From assembly GCF_010550695.1 (NCBI RefSeq), contig NZ_JAAGOB010000003.1, positions 372,001 to 436,000 of the forward strand: 64,000 bases of DNA, written 5' to 3'. The position numbers and the translations under genes were made by a program. The notes beneath the pieces are model-generated. The model was given only the letters and a program-made list of their open reading frames with translations. It ran no database searches and was not told where the DNA came from. The stretch is from Phytoactinopolyspora alkaliphila (lineage in GTDB: Bacteria > Actinomycetota > Actinomycetes > Jiangellales > Jiangellaceae). The number at the start of each line of letters is the position of its first letter. The first letter of the stretch is position 1. Of this stretch, positions 46,951 to 57,388 are shown one piece after another.

Positions 46951-49812
46951 ATGGCCACGGTCATCGAATGTGCTCTCGCTGGGCTGACACCGAGGATCAG
47001 GCGTGGCGTCCTTGACGTCGACATGCGCTGGGTATACCCGAGTGACGACACCGCGCCCGTCGCCGTCGCTCCCACTACTGGCGAGCCTGCTAACCCGGCG
47101 TGCGCGGAAGTCGATGCCACAGATGTCGACACTGATGACGGTGGTACGGGCGATGACTCCAGAACCAGTGATGCGGGGTCGGCCGACGGCGCGGATGGCG
47201 ACGTCGTGGCCACCGGTATGAGTGACGATGTCGTGGCCACCGGCGGCGCGGATAGCGAGGTCCTGACCACCGGTATCAATGACGTCGTGACCACCGGCGT
47301 GAACAGCGATGTTGTGATCACTGGCTGCGAGAGTGAGGATGGTGCTTCCACCTCGGGCGCAGCAGAGGGCGAGCGGGCGAACGAGGGTGACGGCTACCCT
47401 AGGCGGTCCGGCGAAGAGCACACGTTCGGCGAGTCGGGCCGGGCTGCCCCACGTCCTGAGTCGGCCGGTGCTGGAGTGCCTTCTGGATTGGCGGCGATGC
47501 CGCCTGGTCCGCAACTGGGTGCCATCCTCGACAACCTTGCCGTTCAGGTCGTGCCGGGTCGTGACACGGTCGACGTGATGACGGCAACGTACCGACAGCT
47601 CTGCCACCACCAAGCAGTCTTCCTGGAAGCGTTGCTCGAGACAGGGATGCGTGAGGCGCTCTCGTCGGAGACGGTTTCACGGGTCCAAGCCCCCAGTGAG
47701 TTCGCCGCGCAGGAGGCGCGTGCAGCGCTTGTCTGGTCTCGCAGGCGTGCCGACACCACGTTCGCCTTCGCCTGGGATGTGCACCATCGTCTCCCCATGC
47801 TGGGTGAGGCTATGTTCGCCGGCCTTCTTGACGAGCCTCGCGCTCGGGCGTTCACACAATGGACGTCCGGCCTGACCGACGATCAGGCCGCACAGATCGT
47901 CGCGGAGCTTCTGCCGCAGGCGCCGGGATTGCTCGTCGGGGCGTTGATCGACCGAATCAAGCGAATGGCAATCGCCATCGATCCCGAGTGGGCTGAACGA
48001 AAGTACCGCCGCGCGGTGCGAGGCCGCCGGGTAGAAGGCAGCCGCAATGAGGACGGCACGGCGAACATCAGTGGACTGGATCTACCCGTCGACCGGGCGG
48101 CCGCCGCAGGAGACCGGGTCGACGTTCTGGCCAGGGCCTGCAAGCGGGCGGGCGACAGGCGGAGAATCCAGCACGTGCGCGTCGACATCTTCCTCGGCAT
48201 GCTTGACGGTTCTTTTGAGCGCATGAGCGACGACGACATCGTCGCCTGCGTCGTTGCGAACCCCTTTGTGAATGATCAACATTTCGGAAACCAAGAGACC
48301 GCGCCATCGGACGGCACCTCTGACAACTCGCCACGCAGCAGCGGGGGCGGCAACCGTGCCGACCGCGACGGCGTTGACGGCAGCGATGGTGAGGACGCCA
48401 GCGGCGACGGAGGCGGCGACGGAGGCGGCGACGGAGGCGGCGACGGAGGTGTGGATAGCGGAGGTCCAGGAGGTAGCCCGTCTCCAGGAGGTGGCCGGGG
48501 TCCAGCGGGTCGCGGGGGTCCAGGAGGTGGCCGAGGCTCAGCGGGTGGCGGTGGTCGAGCGGGTGGCGATGGTCCAGCGGGTGACGGTTCCCCGGACGGT
48601 GACGGCACGCGGCAACGTGGCTCGCGAGACATTGGCACGGCCGGAAATAAGGCCCCAACGGCGGGTCGGGCATGGTCTGTCCGTGAGCTGCGGGTGGAGA
48701 TCGCGACGATGCTCGGGTGGAACGAGCACCCGGGGGAGATCGTCGGTTGGGACTTCATCACAGCTGTCTTGGCGCGCCAGACGATCAGCACGATGCATGG
48801 CGCGGAATGGCGGTGGGTGGTCTGCGACGAGCGCGGGCGACCCGTTGGCTGCGGCATCACTACGGCACGACCGGCCACGGCGCATTTCGCCGCGGCACGG
48901 GTCTCGCGTGACCCCGGGCGACGCCGTGGCATCGTCGAGCTACACGTCAAGGTCGCAGAGTTGGAACGGATGCGCCTCACCTGCGGCGAGAATGCTGAGT
49001 GGGCAGGTGTTGTCGCCGATGTGATGCGGCGATATCGAGAGGCTGAAGGCGGGCTTGGCCACGATCGGGAACCAGGCGACGCTTCGTCGAGTGTGGGTGG
49101 AGCCGCGTTCCGAGCGGATGTACGCCGAGCCTATAGGCGAAGCCCTGACGCGGGGCTCCGTCGCGCGATCCAGGTCCGCGACCGGGATTGCGTCCATCCG
49201 GCTTGCCGGGCTCCGGCCACTCGCTCTGACCAGGATCACGCACGAGCCCGCTCCAGCGGTGGGCTGACGAATCACCAGAACCTGGGCTCGTGCTGCCGGT
49301 TCGATCATCGACTGAAGCATGACGGCGGATGGCGCGTCCACAAGCCCGATCCACACGTGACGGTATGGATCAGCCCGCTCGGCCACACCTATGTCAATCG
49401 GACACCGCCGGTGATGCCGCCGGTACCTCGGCCCAGGCCTGCTCGTCGTTGCGTGGAGCCGGATGTCCTCGAGAGTGTGCGGGAACGTCTCCAAGCGAGC
49501 AGCGTCCCGCCGACCAAGAGCGCCCGCGTTCCGGAAGATCCGGCCGGAATGTGCCGCGGTGTCCACGAGCGCGGTGGATCGGAGAGGGGCGACTGCGGCT
49601 GTTACGGCCATTGCGGCTGTCGGGAAGCGCCGCTGATTGCTCCTCGGTATGGCTCCGTGCGTACCGTCACGAGAAGTGCTCCGGCTGTAGCTCGGACTAG
49701 GGCCGCCCACGTGCATCCCGGTCATGAGCACGCATTCTTGCGGGGATGTCCGAGGAGCGATATGGATGCCAAGGCAGCCGGCGCGGACGGCACCGACATT
49801 CCACCGTTCTGA
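46951..49812 (+). CDS. DUF222/13E12-type HNH endonuclease with repeat insertions
   Basis: A 953-residue protein. The DUF222 part spans about residues 180-480, and the HNH domain is near 740-800 (CVHPACRAPATRSDQDH, then NLGSCCRFDHRLKHDGGW) with the cysteine and histidine ligands intact. Two low-complexity inserts stand out: an N-terminal Val-Thr-Gly repeat (DVVATG, DVVTTG variants, residues about 85-130) and a Gly/Asp/Pro-rich linker (about 480-560). The family is abundant and mobile in actinobacteria, with unknown biology. The C-terminal 100 residues are unusual and cysteine-rich. ATG 46951 follows GGAGGGAG. Confidence 0.85.
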   Translation: MATVIECALAGLTPRIRRGVLDVDMRWVYPSDDTAPVAVAPTTGEPANPACAEVDATDVDTDDGGTGDDSRTSDAGSADGADGDVVATGMSDDVVATGGADSEVLTTGINDVVTTGVNSDVVITGCESEDGASTSGAAEGERANEGDGYPRRSGEEHTFGESGRAAPRPESAGAGVPSGLAAMPPGPQLGAILDNLAVQVVPGRDTVDVMTATYRQLCHHQAVFLEALLETGMREALSSETVSRVQAPSEFAAQEARAALVWSRRRADTTFAFAWDVHHRLPMLGEAMFAGLLDEPRARAFTQWTSGLTDDQAAQIVAELLPQAPGLLVGALIDRIKRMAIAIDPEWAERKYRRAVRGRRVEGSRNEDGTANISGLDLPVDRAAAAGDRVDVLARACKRAGDRRRIQHVRVDIFLGMLDGSFERMSDDDIVACVVANPFVNDQHFGNQETAPSDGTSDNSPRSSGGGNRADRDGVDGSDGEDASGDGGGDGGGDGGGDGGVDSGGPGGSPSPGGGRGPAGRGGPGGGRGSAGGGGRAGGDGPAGDGSPDGDGTRQRGSRDIGTAGNKAPTAGRAWSVRELRVEIATMLGWNEHPGEIVGWDFITAVLARQTISTMHGAEWRWVVCDERGRPVGCGITTARPATAHFAAARVSRDPGRRRGIVELHVKVAELERMRLTCGENAEWAGVVADVMRRYREAEGGLGHDREPGDASSSVGGAAFRADVRRAYRRSPDAGLRRAIQVRDRDCVHPACRAPATRSDQDHARARSSGGLTNHQNLGSCCRFDHRLKHDGGWRVHKPDPHVTVWISPLGHTYVNRTPPVMPPVPRPRPARRCVEPDVLESVRERLQASSVPPTKSARVPEDPAGMCRGVHERGGSERGDCGCYGHCGCREAPLIAPRYGSVRTVTRSAPAVARTRAAHVHPGHEHAFLRGCPRSDMDAKAAGADGTDIPPF

Positions 49813-49985
49813 CACCGGGCAGCGGGCACCGGGCAAGCCGGGGACCGGGCAGCCGGACAAGCCGGGTAGCGGGCAAGCCGGGCACCGGGCACCGGACAAG
49901 CCGGGCGGCGGGTAGCCGGACAAGTCGGGCGGCGGGCACTGGGCAAGCCGGGCAAGCCGGGCAGCCGGCAACCGGGGAGCTGACC
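49813..49985. repeat. Short imperfect tandem repeats, unit CGGGCAAGC/CGGGCACC
   Basis: Directly after the DUF222/HNH stop, about twenty copies of an 8-9-base unit (variants CGGGCAAGC, CGGGCACC, CGGACAAGC, CGGGTAGC) follow each other up to the region before the LAL regulator. The unit is similar in style to the repeat that encodes the glycine-rich linker upstream. It may arise from replication slippage. Confidence 0.75.
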
Positions 49986-50070
49986 TTGCGGCACGGTCTC
50001 GTCACTGTGGACATGCGAGGCCGCGTGGTTCTGCCAAGATTTCGGTCGGCGATGGCCCAAACTTGAACAC

Positions 50071-53000
50071 GTGAAACCTCGCACCGGGCCCGTGTCCTTC
50101 GTGGGCCGTCGTCACGAGCTTGCTGTGATGACCGCTGCGCTAGATGACGCACCGGCGTTGGTTCTCCTCGAGGGTGAAGCCGGAATCGGAAAGACTAGGC
50201 TGATCCACGAATGCCTGGCCGCGCGACCGGTGAAGCCGCACACACTGCAGGTCACATGTCCGCCTTTGCTGGAGCCGTTTCCTCTCGGGGCCGTGGTCGA
50301 CGCGCTCCAGGCGACCCTCCGCGAAACGATGCGAAAGATCGCGGACGGCACGGCTGGAATCGAACTGAGCCCGCTGACGGGTGCCCTGCGGCCGTTGTTT
50401 CCAGAGTGGGCAGAGGCGTTGCCGCCTGCCATGGAGTCTCTCGACGATCCGAAGGCCACGCGGCACCGGCTGCTGCGTGCGTTGATGGAGCTGATCGAAC
50501 GCTGTGGCGTGAACGTGCTCGTCTTCGACGACGCCCATTGGGCGGACGCGGCGTCGTTGGAGCTCTTGCTCATGCTGGCGGCCTCGCCGTTGCGGAGGAT
50601 GAACCTGATCGTTTCCTACCGTTCCACCGACGTCCCGGCTGGGTCGGTTCTGCGCCGTCTCACGTCGAGTTCCGCGGCCCGGACAGGCTCGGCGCGTATC
50701 GTCTTGGAGCCGCTGACCGTCACGGAGACGACGCAGATGATCGCCGGCGTCTTCGAGACCCGACAGGTATCTGGCGAGTTCGCCACATTCATCCACGAAC
50801 GCACCGCTGGTTTGCCCTTGGCCCTGGAAGAGACGATGTGGCTGCTGCGTGACCGAGGCGACATCTTTCCAGCGGCCGACGGGTGGGGGAGACGGGCGTT
50901 GAGCGAGCTGCAGGTGCCGCCCACGGTGCGTGACTCGGTCCTGGAGCGGGTCGAACGGCTCGACCCGGCCGCGCAGCGCGTGCTTGAAGCCGCCGCGACG
51001 TTTGGCGAACCAGCCGGCGAGCCGGCCCTGGGCGCGGTGAGCGAACTCGACGCGGAGCACGCCAGGCGTGGGCTCGCCGCCGCATTGAGTTCGGGGTTGC
51101 TCATCGAAACCGAACCCGACCAGTTCGTCTGCCGGCACGCATTGGCTTCACGCGCGGTAGAGGAGGCGGTTCCGGCATCAGAGCGACGACGCATGCATCG
51201 CCGCGCGGCAGAGGCGCTCGCGGGAATGGAGCCGGTGCCTGTGGCGCGGCTGTGCCGGCACTACCGCGAAGCCGGAGACGTCGGCCGTTGGGCCGAGTAC
51301 GCGGAGGCCGCCGCTGCCCGGGCTTTGGAATCCGGAGACGACCATGCGGCCGTAGTGTTCCTGTATGACGTGGTGACGACCGCGGAGCTCTCTTCGGACC
51401 TGATGATCCGGCTGGCCCGGAAGCTGGGTGAAGCGGCGGCGTGGGGCGGAGCCTCCCTCGGCACCATGGGGCGACGGGTCTGTGACGCGTTGAGCGCCGT
51501 GCTGGATGCCGTCGATGTCCCGGCTGTGGATCGGGGCGAGGTCCGGCTACTTCTCGGCCGCCTGCACCTGCAGTTGGGCGAGTTCGAGACCGCAGTGCGC
51601 GAGATCGAGGCTGCGGTAGCGGAACTGGACGAACGTCCCGACCTCGGGGCTCGGGCGATGATCTCGCTGGCGTTTCCCCGGGGGCACGACTGGCCGGCCA
51701 GTCGCCATCGCTCGTGGCTGGATCGCGCGGTGGCGCTCAGATCGCGCGTGAGTTCACGTGACGAACGCATCTGGCTCGCCGTCGACCGTGCCAGCGTGCT
51801 GCTGATGCTGGGCGACGACGCCGGTTGGGTCGCCGTGGACGAAATCGAAGACCGGAACACGGATGAGGACGGCGACGAGACCGGGCCCGCCACCCTGTTC
51901 GAGCTGCGGCAGATCGCCAGAGGCTTGATGAACGCCGGGCATTTCGCGATCGCGTGGGGCCGCTACGCCGAGTCACGACGACGGTTGACCGCGGCCGTGG
52001 ACCTCATGCGAAGTTCGGGGTACGGCCGGTTGGTGAACTCCGCCCAGCTGACCGTGGCACATCTGGACTGGCAGACCGGGGCATGGACGGGTCTCGCGGA
52101 CCGGATCCGCCAACTGGCCCAGGACGAAGACACCCTCCCGGAAGCGCAGCTGGAGGCCGCGCTGTTGCTCGGACTGCTCGATCTCAGCACAGGCAAGCGG
52201 CAGTCCGCGCACGAACGGTTGCGAAACGTGCTCGACGAGGCGATCCGGCGGGGGCTGATCGACGTGCAGGGGCTGCCGGCGGCGGCCCTTGGCCGGCTCC
52301 ATCTGGCCGACGGTGCGCCGGACCGTGCCGTGGCCGTCACCCAGCCGGTCGTGGAACTGATCGACCGGAAGGACATGTGGCTGTGGGCGACGGATGTCAT
52401 GCCCGTATTCCTGGACGCGCTGGTCGCGGCCGGCGACACCGAAGCTGTGGCCGCTTGGGCGAGGCGTTTCACCGCTGGTTTAGGAGACCGGCACGCACCG
52501 GCACCACAGGCCGCGGCGCGTCTGTGCCAGGCGGTGGCTATCGAAGCCGCTGGTCGGCCTGGACGCGCCGCGGCCCTGTTCGGCGACGTGGCCCGGGAAT
52601 GGCGGGATCTGCCGCGGCCGTACGACGGGCTCCTCACGATGGAGCGCAGGGGGCGCGCGCTACTGTCGGCCGGCGACGAGGCGGGTGCGGTCGACACGCT
52701 GGTCCCGACTCAGCGTGCGCTCGTGGACGCGGGCGCACGGTGGGACGCCGACAGGGTCGCCCACCTGCTGCGCAGACACGGTGTCGAGGTGGCCCGGGCA
52801 TGGCGTGGAGGGCGCCGGGGTTACGGAGATCAGCTGTCGCCACGCGAACTGGAGGTGGTCCGGCTCGTCGCTACCGGCCTGACCAGCCGCAAGGTGGCCG
52901 AGACGCTGTTTCTCTCACCTCGGACGGTTGACCGCCACCTCAGTTCGGCGATGCGAAAGCTGGATGTCAGCTCGCGGGCGGCATTGGCGCTCGCGGCCAG

Positions 53001-53142
53001 TGACACCGGCCTCCTCGATCTTGACCATGCCTACTCCGCAGCCGCGGGGACTGGTCAGGCGTCCGCCAGCTCATCCGACCATGAGCACACCAGAACGGAG
53101 AGCACAGCGTCGGAATCCAGCCCCGAGTCCAATATTGGGTAA
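50071..53142 (+). CDS. LAL-family LuxR transcriptional regulator
   Basis: A 1023-residue large ATP-binding regulator. The N-terminal AAA/NACHT-like part has FVGRRHEL, Walker A EGEAGIGKT and Walker B VLVFDDAHWAD. A long helical TPR-like middle follows. The C-terminal LuxR helix-turn-helix lies at about 920-980 (LSPRELEVVRLVATGLTSRKVAETL then SPRTVDRHL). MalT is the model: ligand and ATP drive activation. GTG at 50071 is used. It lies 74 bases before the subtilase gene in the same direction and may control it. Confidence 0.92.
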   Translation: MKPRTGPVSFVGRRHELAVMTAALDDAPALVLLEGEAGIGKTRLIHECLAARPVKPHTLQVTCPPLLEPFPLGAVVDALQATLRETMRKIADGTAGIELSPLTGALRPLFPEWAEALPPAMESLDDPKATRHRLLRALMELIERCGVNVLVFDDAHWADAASLELLLMLAASPLRRMNLIVSYRSTDVPAGSVLRRLTSSSAARTGSARIVLEPLTVTETTQMIAGVFETRQVSGEFATFIHERTAGLPLALEETMWLLRDRGDIFPAADGWGRRALSELQVPPTVRDSVLERVERLDPAAQRVLEAAATFGEPAGEPALGAVSELDAEHARRGLAAALSSGLLIETEPDQFVCRHALASRAVEEAVPASERRRMHRRAAEALAGMEPVPVARLCRHYREAGDVGRWAEYAEAAAARALESGDDHAAVVFLYDVVTTAELSSDLMIRLARKLGEAAAWGGASLGTMGRRVCDALSAVLDAVDVPAVDRGEVRLLLGRLHLQLGEFETAVREIEAAVAELDERPDLGARAMISLAFPRGHDWPASRHRSWLDRAVALRSRVSSRDERIWLAVDRASVLLMLGDDAGWVAVDEIEDRNTDEDGDETGPATLFELRQIARGLMNAGHFAIAWGRYAESRRRLTAAVDLMRSSGYGRLVNSAQLTVAHLDWQTGAWTGLADRIRQLAQDEDTLPEAQLEAALLLGLLDLSTGKRQSAHERLRNVLDEAIRRGLIDVQGLPAAALGRLHLADGAPDRAVAVTQPVVELIDRKDMWLWATDVMPVFLDALVAAGDTEAVAAWARRFTAGLGDRHAPAPQAAARLCQAVAIEAAGRPGRAAALFGDVAREWRDLPRPYDGLLTMERRGRALLSAGDEAGAVDTLVPTQRALVDAGARWDADRVAHLLRRHGVEVARAWRGGRRGYGDQLSPRELEVVRLVATGLTSRKVAETLFLSPRTVDRHLSSAMRKLDVSSRAALALAASDTGLLDLDHAYSAAAGTGQASASSSDHEHTRTESTASESSPESNIG

Positions 53143-53216
53143 TTTGCTCAATCGCAACCCTCGTGCGGGTGCGCAAGGCTGATTCACTGCCGTGACCCCG
53201 CTGAAAACGAGGACTC

Positions 53217-56200
53217 ATGCACATCTTGCGCGCATTCCGGTCAGGTCGCCGTCCCCGCGCCGTCGGGCTGGCGATCGTCGTGCTGCTGGTCCTGACGGGA
53301 GGCACCCTCCTGCCCGCGGCGAGCCAGCCGGATCCCCGGGCGAGTGGTGCGGCGGCTGCGCCGAGCCAGCCGGAAACTGCGCCGAGTAACCTGGTTGCCA
53401 GTTCCAGCCATCCGGAGACATCGCTAGCCGGCCTGTCTGGACCGGCCGGGCCGACCGGGAGCTGGCCCGGGAGCGGAGCCGGGAGCGTGCCACGAGGCAC
53501 GTATCGAGTGACGCTCGTGACCGGCGATGTCGTCGTACTGCAGGTCTCGGCCGACGGCGTGCAGAGCGTGCTGGAGTATCAAGCGCCTGCGGTGGCGGGA
53601 CCGCAGGGACACGCGTCGCCGGGCCCGGAGGGCGTGCGAACCGCTCCGGCGCCTCGGGTCGACGAGCGAGACGGCCACCTCCACGTCATCCCGGCCGAGG
53701 CCGAGCCATATCTGGCTTCGGGTGTCCTGGATCCGCGGCTGTTCAACGTCTCGCTCCTGGTCGAGCAGGGGTATCACGACGACGCCACCGGCGAGCTTCC
53801 GCTGATGCTGCTCGCGCCCGACGGGCCGTCGACGATGGACGCGGTGCCGACGCCCCGTGGAGTCCGCGAGGAGCGGCAGTTGCCCAGCATCGGAGCGATC
53901 TCGGTATCCGCGGAGAAGCAACGGCTGCGGGAGACATGGGAATCGCTGCGAGGACGGGAGCCGGCACCGCTCGACGCATCGGGCGCGGAGCTTTCCACCG
54001 TCAGCGGTATCTGGCTGAACGGCAAAGTGACCGCTGCTCTCGATGAGAGCGCGGCCCAGGTCGGGGCACCAGAAGCATGGGACTCCGGATACGACGGCAG
54101 CGGTGTCACCGTGGCGGTGCTGGACTCCGGTTACGATCCGAACCATCCAGACCTGGTCGGGCAGGTCGTCGCCGCACAGGATTTCACCGACGTGATACCA
54201 GGCGAGCCGGGCCCCGGCGATCCCGACCCGGGCGAGCCGCTGCCTGAAGAGCAGTTGCCCGAAGAGCAGCTTCCAGGCGAGAACACCGGGGACAGCACGG
54301 CCACGGGAGATGCCGGGAACGCCGCCGGCACGGCACGCGGCGACGCTGTCGCCGCCGACGCGAACGGTCACGGGACGCACGTGGCCGCCACCATCGCCGG
54401 AACCGGGGCGGCCTCGAACGGTGCGTACACCGGCATAGCTCCGGGCGCCAAGCTGCTGATCGGCAAAGTCCTCAACGACGCCGGGTCCGGAATGGAGGAC
54501 TGGATCATCGCCTCCATGGAGTGGGCGGTGGCCGAGGGCGCAGACGTGGTCAACATGAGCCTGGGCACGCCCTACACCACCGACGGCACCGATCCGATGA
54601 GCCAGGCCGTCAACCGCCTAAGCGAGTCGTCGAACTCGTTGTTCGTGGTGGCCGCCGGCAACATGGGTCCTCAAGACGAGAGCGTGACATCGCCGGGCGC
54701 TGCGACGGAGGCGCTGACCGTGGGCGCGGTCACGAAGGACGACCGGATAGCCGACTTCTCGTCCCGCGGGCCGCGGGTGGGCGACGGCGCGTTGAAACCG
54801 GAGATCGTGGCACCAGGAGTGGACATCGTCGCCGCACGGGCTAGCGGGACCTCGCTGGGCAACCTGCTCGATGAGCACTACACGTCGCTGAACGGCACGT
54901 CGATGGCGGCTCCGCACGTTGCTGGCGCCGCGGCGATCCTGGCGCAGCAACGACCCGACCTGGGTGGGCGGGATCTCAAGAACCGGCTGATCTCCACCAG
55001 CCAGCCCCTCGAGGGCGTGCGGTTGCCGCATCAGGGTGCGGGACGACTGGACGTGATGAGCGCCGTCGACGACACCGTCTCGGTCGACGAGAGCGTCCTT
55101 ACCCTCGGTGAACTGCCGGAAAAGGGTGAGGTGGTGCGGACGCTGACATTCCACAACCCCCTCGACCGCAAGGTCACGCTTCGACTCTCCGGCGCCCTCT
55201 CCCGGCACGGCGACGACGGGAAAGGCAAGCCCGTTCTGCGTTTCCGGAAGCCCGTTCTCAGCATTCCGGCCGGTGGCGAAGCGAGCACCGACGTGCGCTT
55301 CACCGCCGAGGGCATCGAGGGTGGCACCTACACGGGGCATATCGTCGGGACCGATCCGCGCAACCGTGAGAACGACGTGCGCGCCGTAACCTCGTTCACC
55401 GTGCCGCGTCCCCTTCACGAACTGACCGTCGAGGCAGTCGACCGGCGCGGTGACCCCGCGAACGTCGTCGTCGACGTGTGGAACAACGAATCGGAGGAGT
55501 ACGGGCGGTTCTTCGGGCCCGAGGGACGCGCGACCGGCCTGGTCCCCGAAGGCGACTACACGGTGGTGACCACGATCGACACGCCCGACGGCCCGGGCGC
55601 GGCTCCGGGCCATACCTTGGCCGGCGACCCGGACGTGACCATCGCCGGTGATGTTGACCTGCACTACGATGCGGCAGGCGCTGAACCGGTCCGGGTGGAG
55701 ACCGAACTCGAGACGGACCTGGACATGTACCACTTCACCTGGAACCGGGAGATCGACGGCCGGGCAGCGACGCCGTTCCCGACCACTGGACTCTTCGGCG
55801 ACGAGCTGTCGGTGTTTCCCAGCCCGGAACCGCAGGAAGGCACGTTCGAGTTCGCCTCGACGTGGCAGTTCGTCGAGCCGATCATCTCCGCGGACCTCAC
55901 CGGCCCGCAGGGCTTCGAGCTCACAACCACGCCCTACCTGTCGCAGACCGCTCGCCCGTTCGTCGGCGAGGCGGACCTACCGATCGTCTACGCCGGAACC
56001 GGGACACCCGACGAGCTGGCCGCGGTGGACGTGGAGGGAGCGGCAGTGCTCGTCACGCGGGCGGGCGACGGTGACATCGATCAGTGGGTCCGCGATGTCG
56101 AGGACGCCGGTGCCGCCCTCGTGCTGGCTCACAACGACCGGCCCGGGCGGTGGAGGGGGACGGCATGGAGCACGGACTTTCCGCTCTACATGATCGATCA

Positions 56201-57302
56201 GGAAACCGGTGAGCGGTTGCGCCGCGCACTGGCAGAGGACCCCACGGCGACGCTGGCCGTGCGCGGGCTTCAGGATCACGGCTATGCCTATCAGTTGGCG
56301 TTCTTCGAGCCCGGCGGGATCCCGGGCGCGCGTACGTACCGCACGGCTGACCACCCCATGGCCCAGGTGACTTCGGATTACCGGGAGGACTCCGACCGCA
56401 TGTCGAGGAACGAGATGTGGGTTCCCTACGTCGACAAGCGGGTCCTCGGCAGCAACTTCAACATCCGGCGGCACGGCCCCGTGGTGCGCACCGATCACAT
56501 CAGCACCGAAGGCGTCGAATGGCAGCGGTTCGCGTTGCCGCACTACTTCGCGAGCCTCTACTGGAGCATGTCCGAGATCGAGCCTTACGAGGCCGGCGAA
56601 ACCTACGAGCAACTGTGGTGGGGTCCGCTGACCCACCCGGGCGTCGCGGACGCGGCAGGCCTGGAAGAGTACGGCGCGCCGGTCGCACGATTCCGGGACG
56701 CTATCCGGGTCGGTCTGTCCGAGTATCTCTACGGACCTGTGTTCGGCGAAGCCTATGGAGACTTCGGTGACGTCTCGAAGCTCACCCTGCGCAGTGACGG
56801 TGCCGTCGTGGACCGCATGCGCGGCGGTTTCGGGCAGTTCACTGTGCCCCCGGTGGAAACCGAGATCGAGCTGACATTGGAGGTCGCCCACGGCGACGAC
56901 CATTTCGCCGACACATCGGTCCGCACCGAGACCACGTGGAGCTTCACGTCGGGACGTACTGGAGAACGACGCACCGTGCTCCCGCTTGTGCAGGCGGACT
57001 ACCACCTGGAGACCGGCCAGTACAACGAGGTGCCGGCCGGCTCGTCGTACTCGCTCGTCGTCGAACCCGGCTACCAGCGGGAGGCCACCGGACCAGGTGA
57101 CTTCACGATCGCGGTGGAGGTCTCGTACGATGACGGCGACAGCTGGACCGAGGCGCCGGTGACATCCGTGGACGGCCGCTTCGCGGCGATGGTCCCCGCC
57201 GCCGACGGGGACGGCTTCGCCTCGGTGCGCGTCGTTGCCACCGACGCCGATGGAAACCAGCTGGATCAGCGGATAGATCGAGCCTGGCGTACTGCCGAGT
57301 AA
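53217..57302 (+). CDS. Large secreted subtilisin-like serine peptidase (S8)
   Basis: A 1361-residue exported protease. The signal peptide covers about residues 1-40 (RRPRAVGLAIVVLLVLTGG). The triad is Asp303 (VAVLDSGYD), His385 (NGHGTHVA) and Ser562 (NGTSMAAPHVAG). An unusual acidic Gly/Glu/Pro-rich insert of about 45 residues (PEEQLPEEQLPGE) sits between Asp and His. A PA-like domain is at about 920-1010 (GAAVLVTRAGDGD), followed by beta-rich regions to the end. Related giant subtilases occur in Streptomyces. It degrades external protein or peptides; the local regulator is probably the LAL protein upstream. Confidence 0.92.
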   Translation: MHILRAFRSGRRPRAVGLAIVVLLVLTGGTLLPAASQPDPRASGAAAAPSQPETAPSNLVASSSHPETSLAGLSGPAGPTGSWPGSGAGSVPRGTYRVTLVTGDVVVLQVSADGVQSVLEYQAPAVAGPQGHASPGPEGVRTAPAPRVDERDGHLHVIPAEAEPYLASGVLDPRLFNVSLLVEQGYHDDATGELPLMLLAPDGPSTMDAVPTPRGVREERQLPSIGAISVSAEKQRLRETWESLRGREPAPLDASGAELSTVSGIWLNGKVTAALDESAAQVGAPEAWDSGYDGSGVTVAVLDSGYDPNHPDLVGQVVAAQDFTDVIPGEPGPGDPDPGEPLPEEQLPEEQLPGENTGDSTATGDAGNAAGTARGDAVAADANGHGTHVAATIAGTGAASNGAYTGIAPGAKLLIGKVLNDAGSGMEDWIIASMEWAVAEGADVVNMSLGTPYTTDGTDPMSQAVNRLSESSNSLFVVAAGNMGPQDESVTSPGAATEALTVGAVTKDDRIADFSSRGPRVGDGALKPEIVAPGVDIVAARASGTSLGNLLDEHYTSLNGTSMAAPHVAGAAAILAQQRPDLGGRDLKNRLISTSQPLEGVRLPHQGAGRLDVMSAVDDTVSVDESVLTLGELPEKGEVVRTLTFHNPLDRKVTLRLSGALSRHGDDGKGKPVLRFRKPVLSIPAGGEASTDVRFTAEGIEGGTYTGHIVGTDPRNRENDVRAVTSFTVPRPLHELTVEAVDRRGDPANVVVDVWNNESEEYGRFFGPEGRATGLVPEGDYTVVTTIDTPDGPGAAPGHTLAGDPDVTIAGDVDLHYDAAGAEPVRVETELETDLDMYHFTWNREIDGRAATPFPTTGLFGDELSVFPSPEPQEGTFEFASTWQFVEPIISADLTGPQGFELTTTPYLSQTARPFVGEADLPIVYAGTGTPDELAAVDVEGAAVLVTRAGDGDIDQWVRDVEDAGAALVLAHNDRPGRWRGTAWSTDFPLYMIDQETGERLRRALAEDPTATLAVRGLQDHGYAYQLAFFEPGGIPGARTYRTADHPMAQVTSDYREDSDRMSRNEMWVPYVDKRVLGSNFNIRRHGPVVRTDHISTEGVEWQRFALPHYFASLYWSMSEIEPYEAGETYEQLWWGPLTHPGVADAAGLEEYGAPVARFRDAIRVGLSEYLYGPVFGEAYGDFGDVSKLTLRSDGAVVDRMRGGFGQFTVPPVETEIELTLEVAHGDDHFADTSVRTETTWSFTSGRTGERRTVLPLVQADYHLETGQYNEVPAGSSYSLVVEPGYQREATGPGDFTIAVEVSYDDGDSWTEAPVTSVDGRFAAMVPAADGDGFASVRVVATDADGNQLDQRIDRAWRTAE

Positions 57303-57321
57303 CGGCGTCGGTCCGGGTCCA

Positions 57322-57361
57322 CCGGCCGGTCGGGCGGCTCCAGCCGGCTATGACCGGCCGG
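57322..57361. terminator. Inverted repeat after the subtilase gene
   Basis: CCGGCCGGTC (57322-57331) and GACCGGCCGG (57352-57361) are exact complements around a 20-base loop that itself contains AGCCGGCT. The structure is GC-rich without a T-run and may end the subtilase transcript. Confidence 0.5.
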
Positions 57362-57388
57362 GCGGGCCTAGGGGAGGACTGAGTAGCA

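Noticed and set aside
48380-48620. CRISPR-like array in the repeat region of the DUF222/HNH gene
   Set aside because: The repeats are short, uninterrupted by unique spacers and in frame with the glycine-rich linker. They are coding low complexity.
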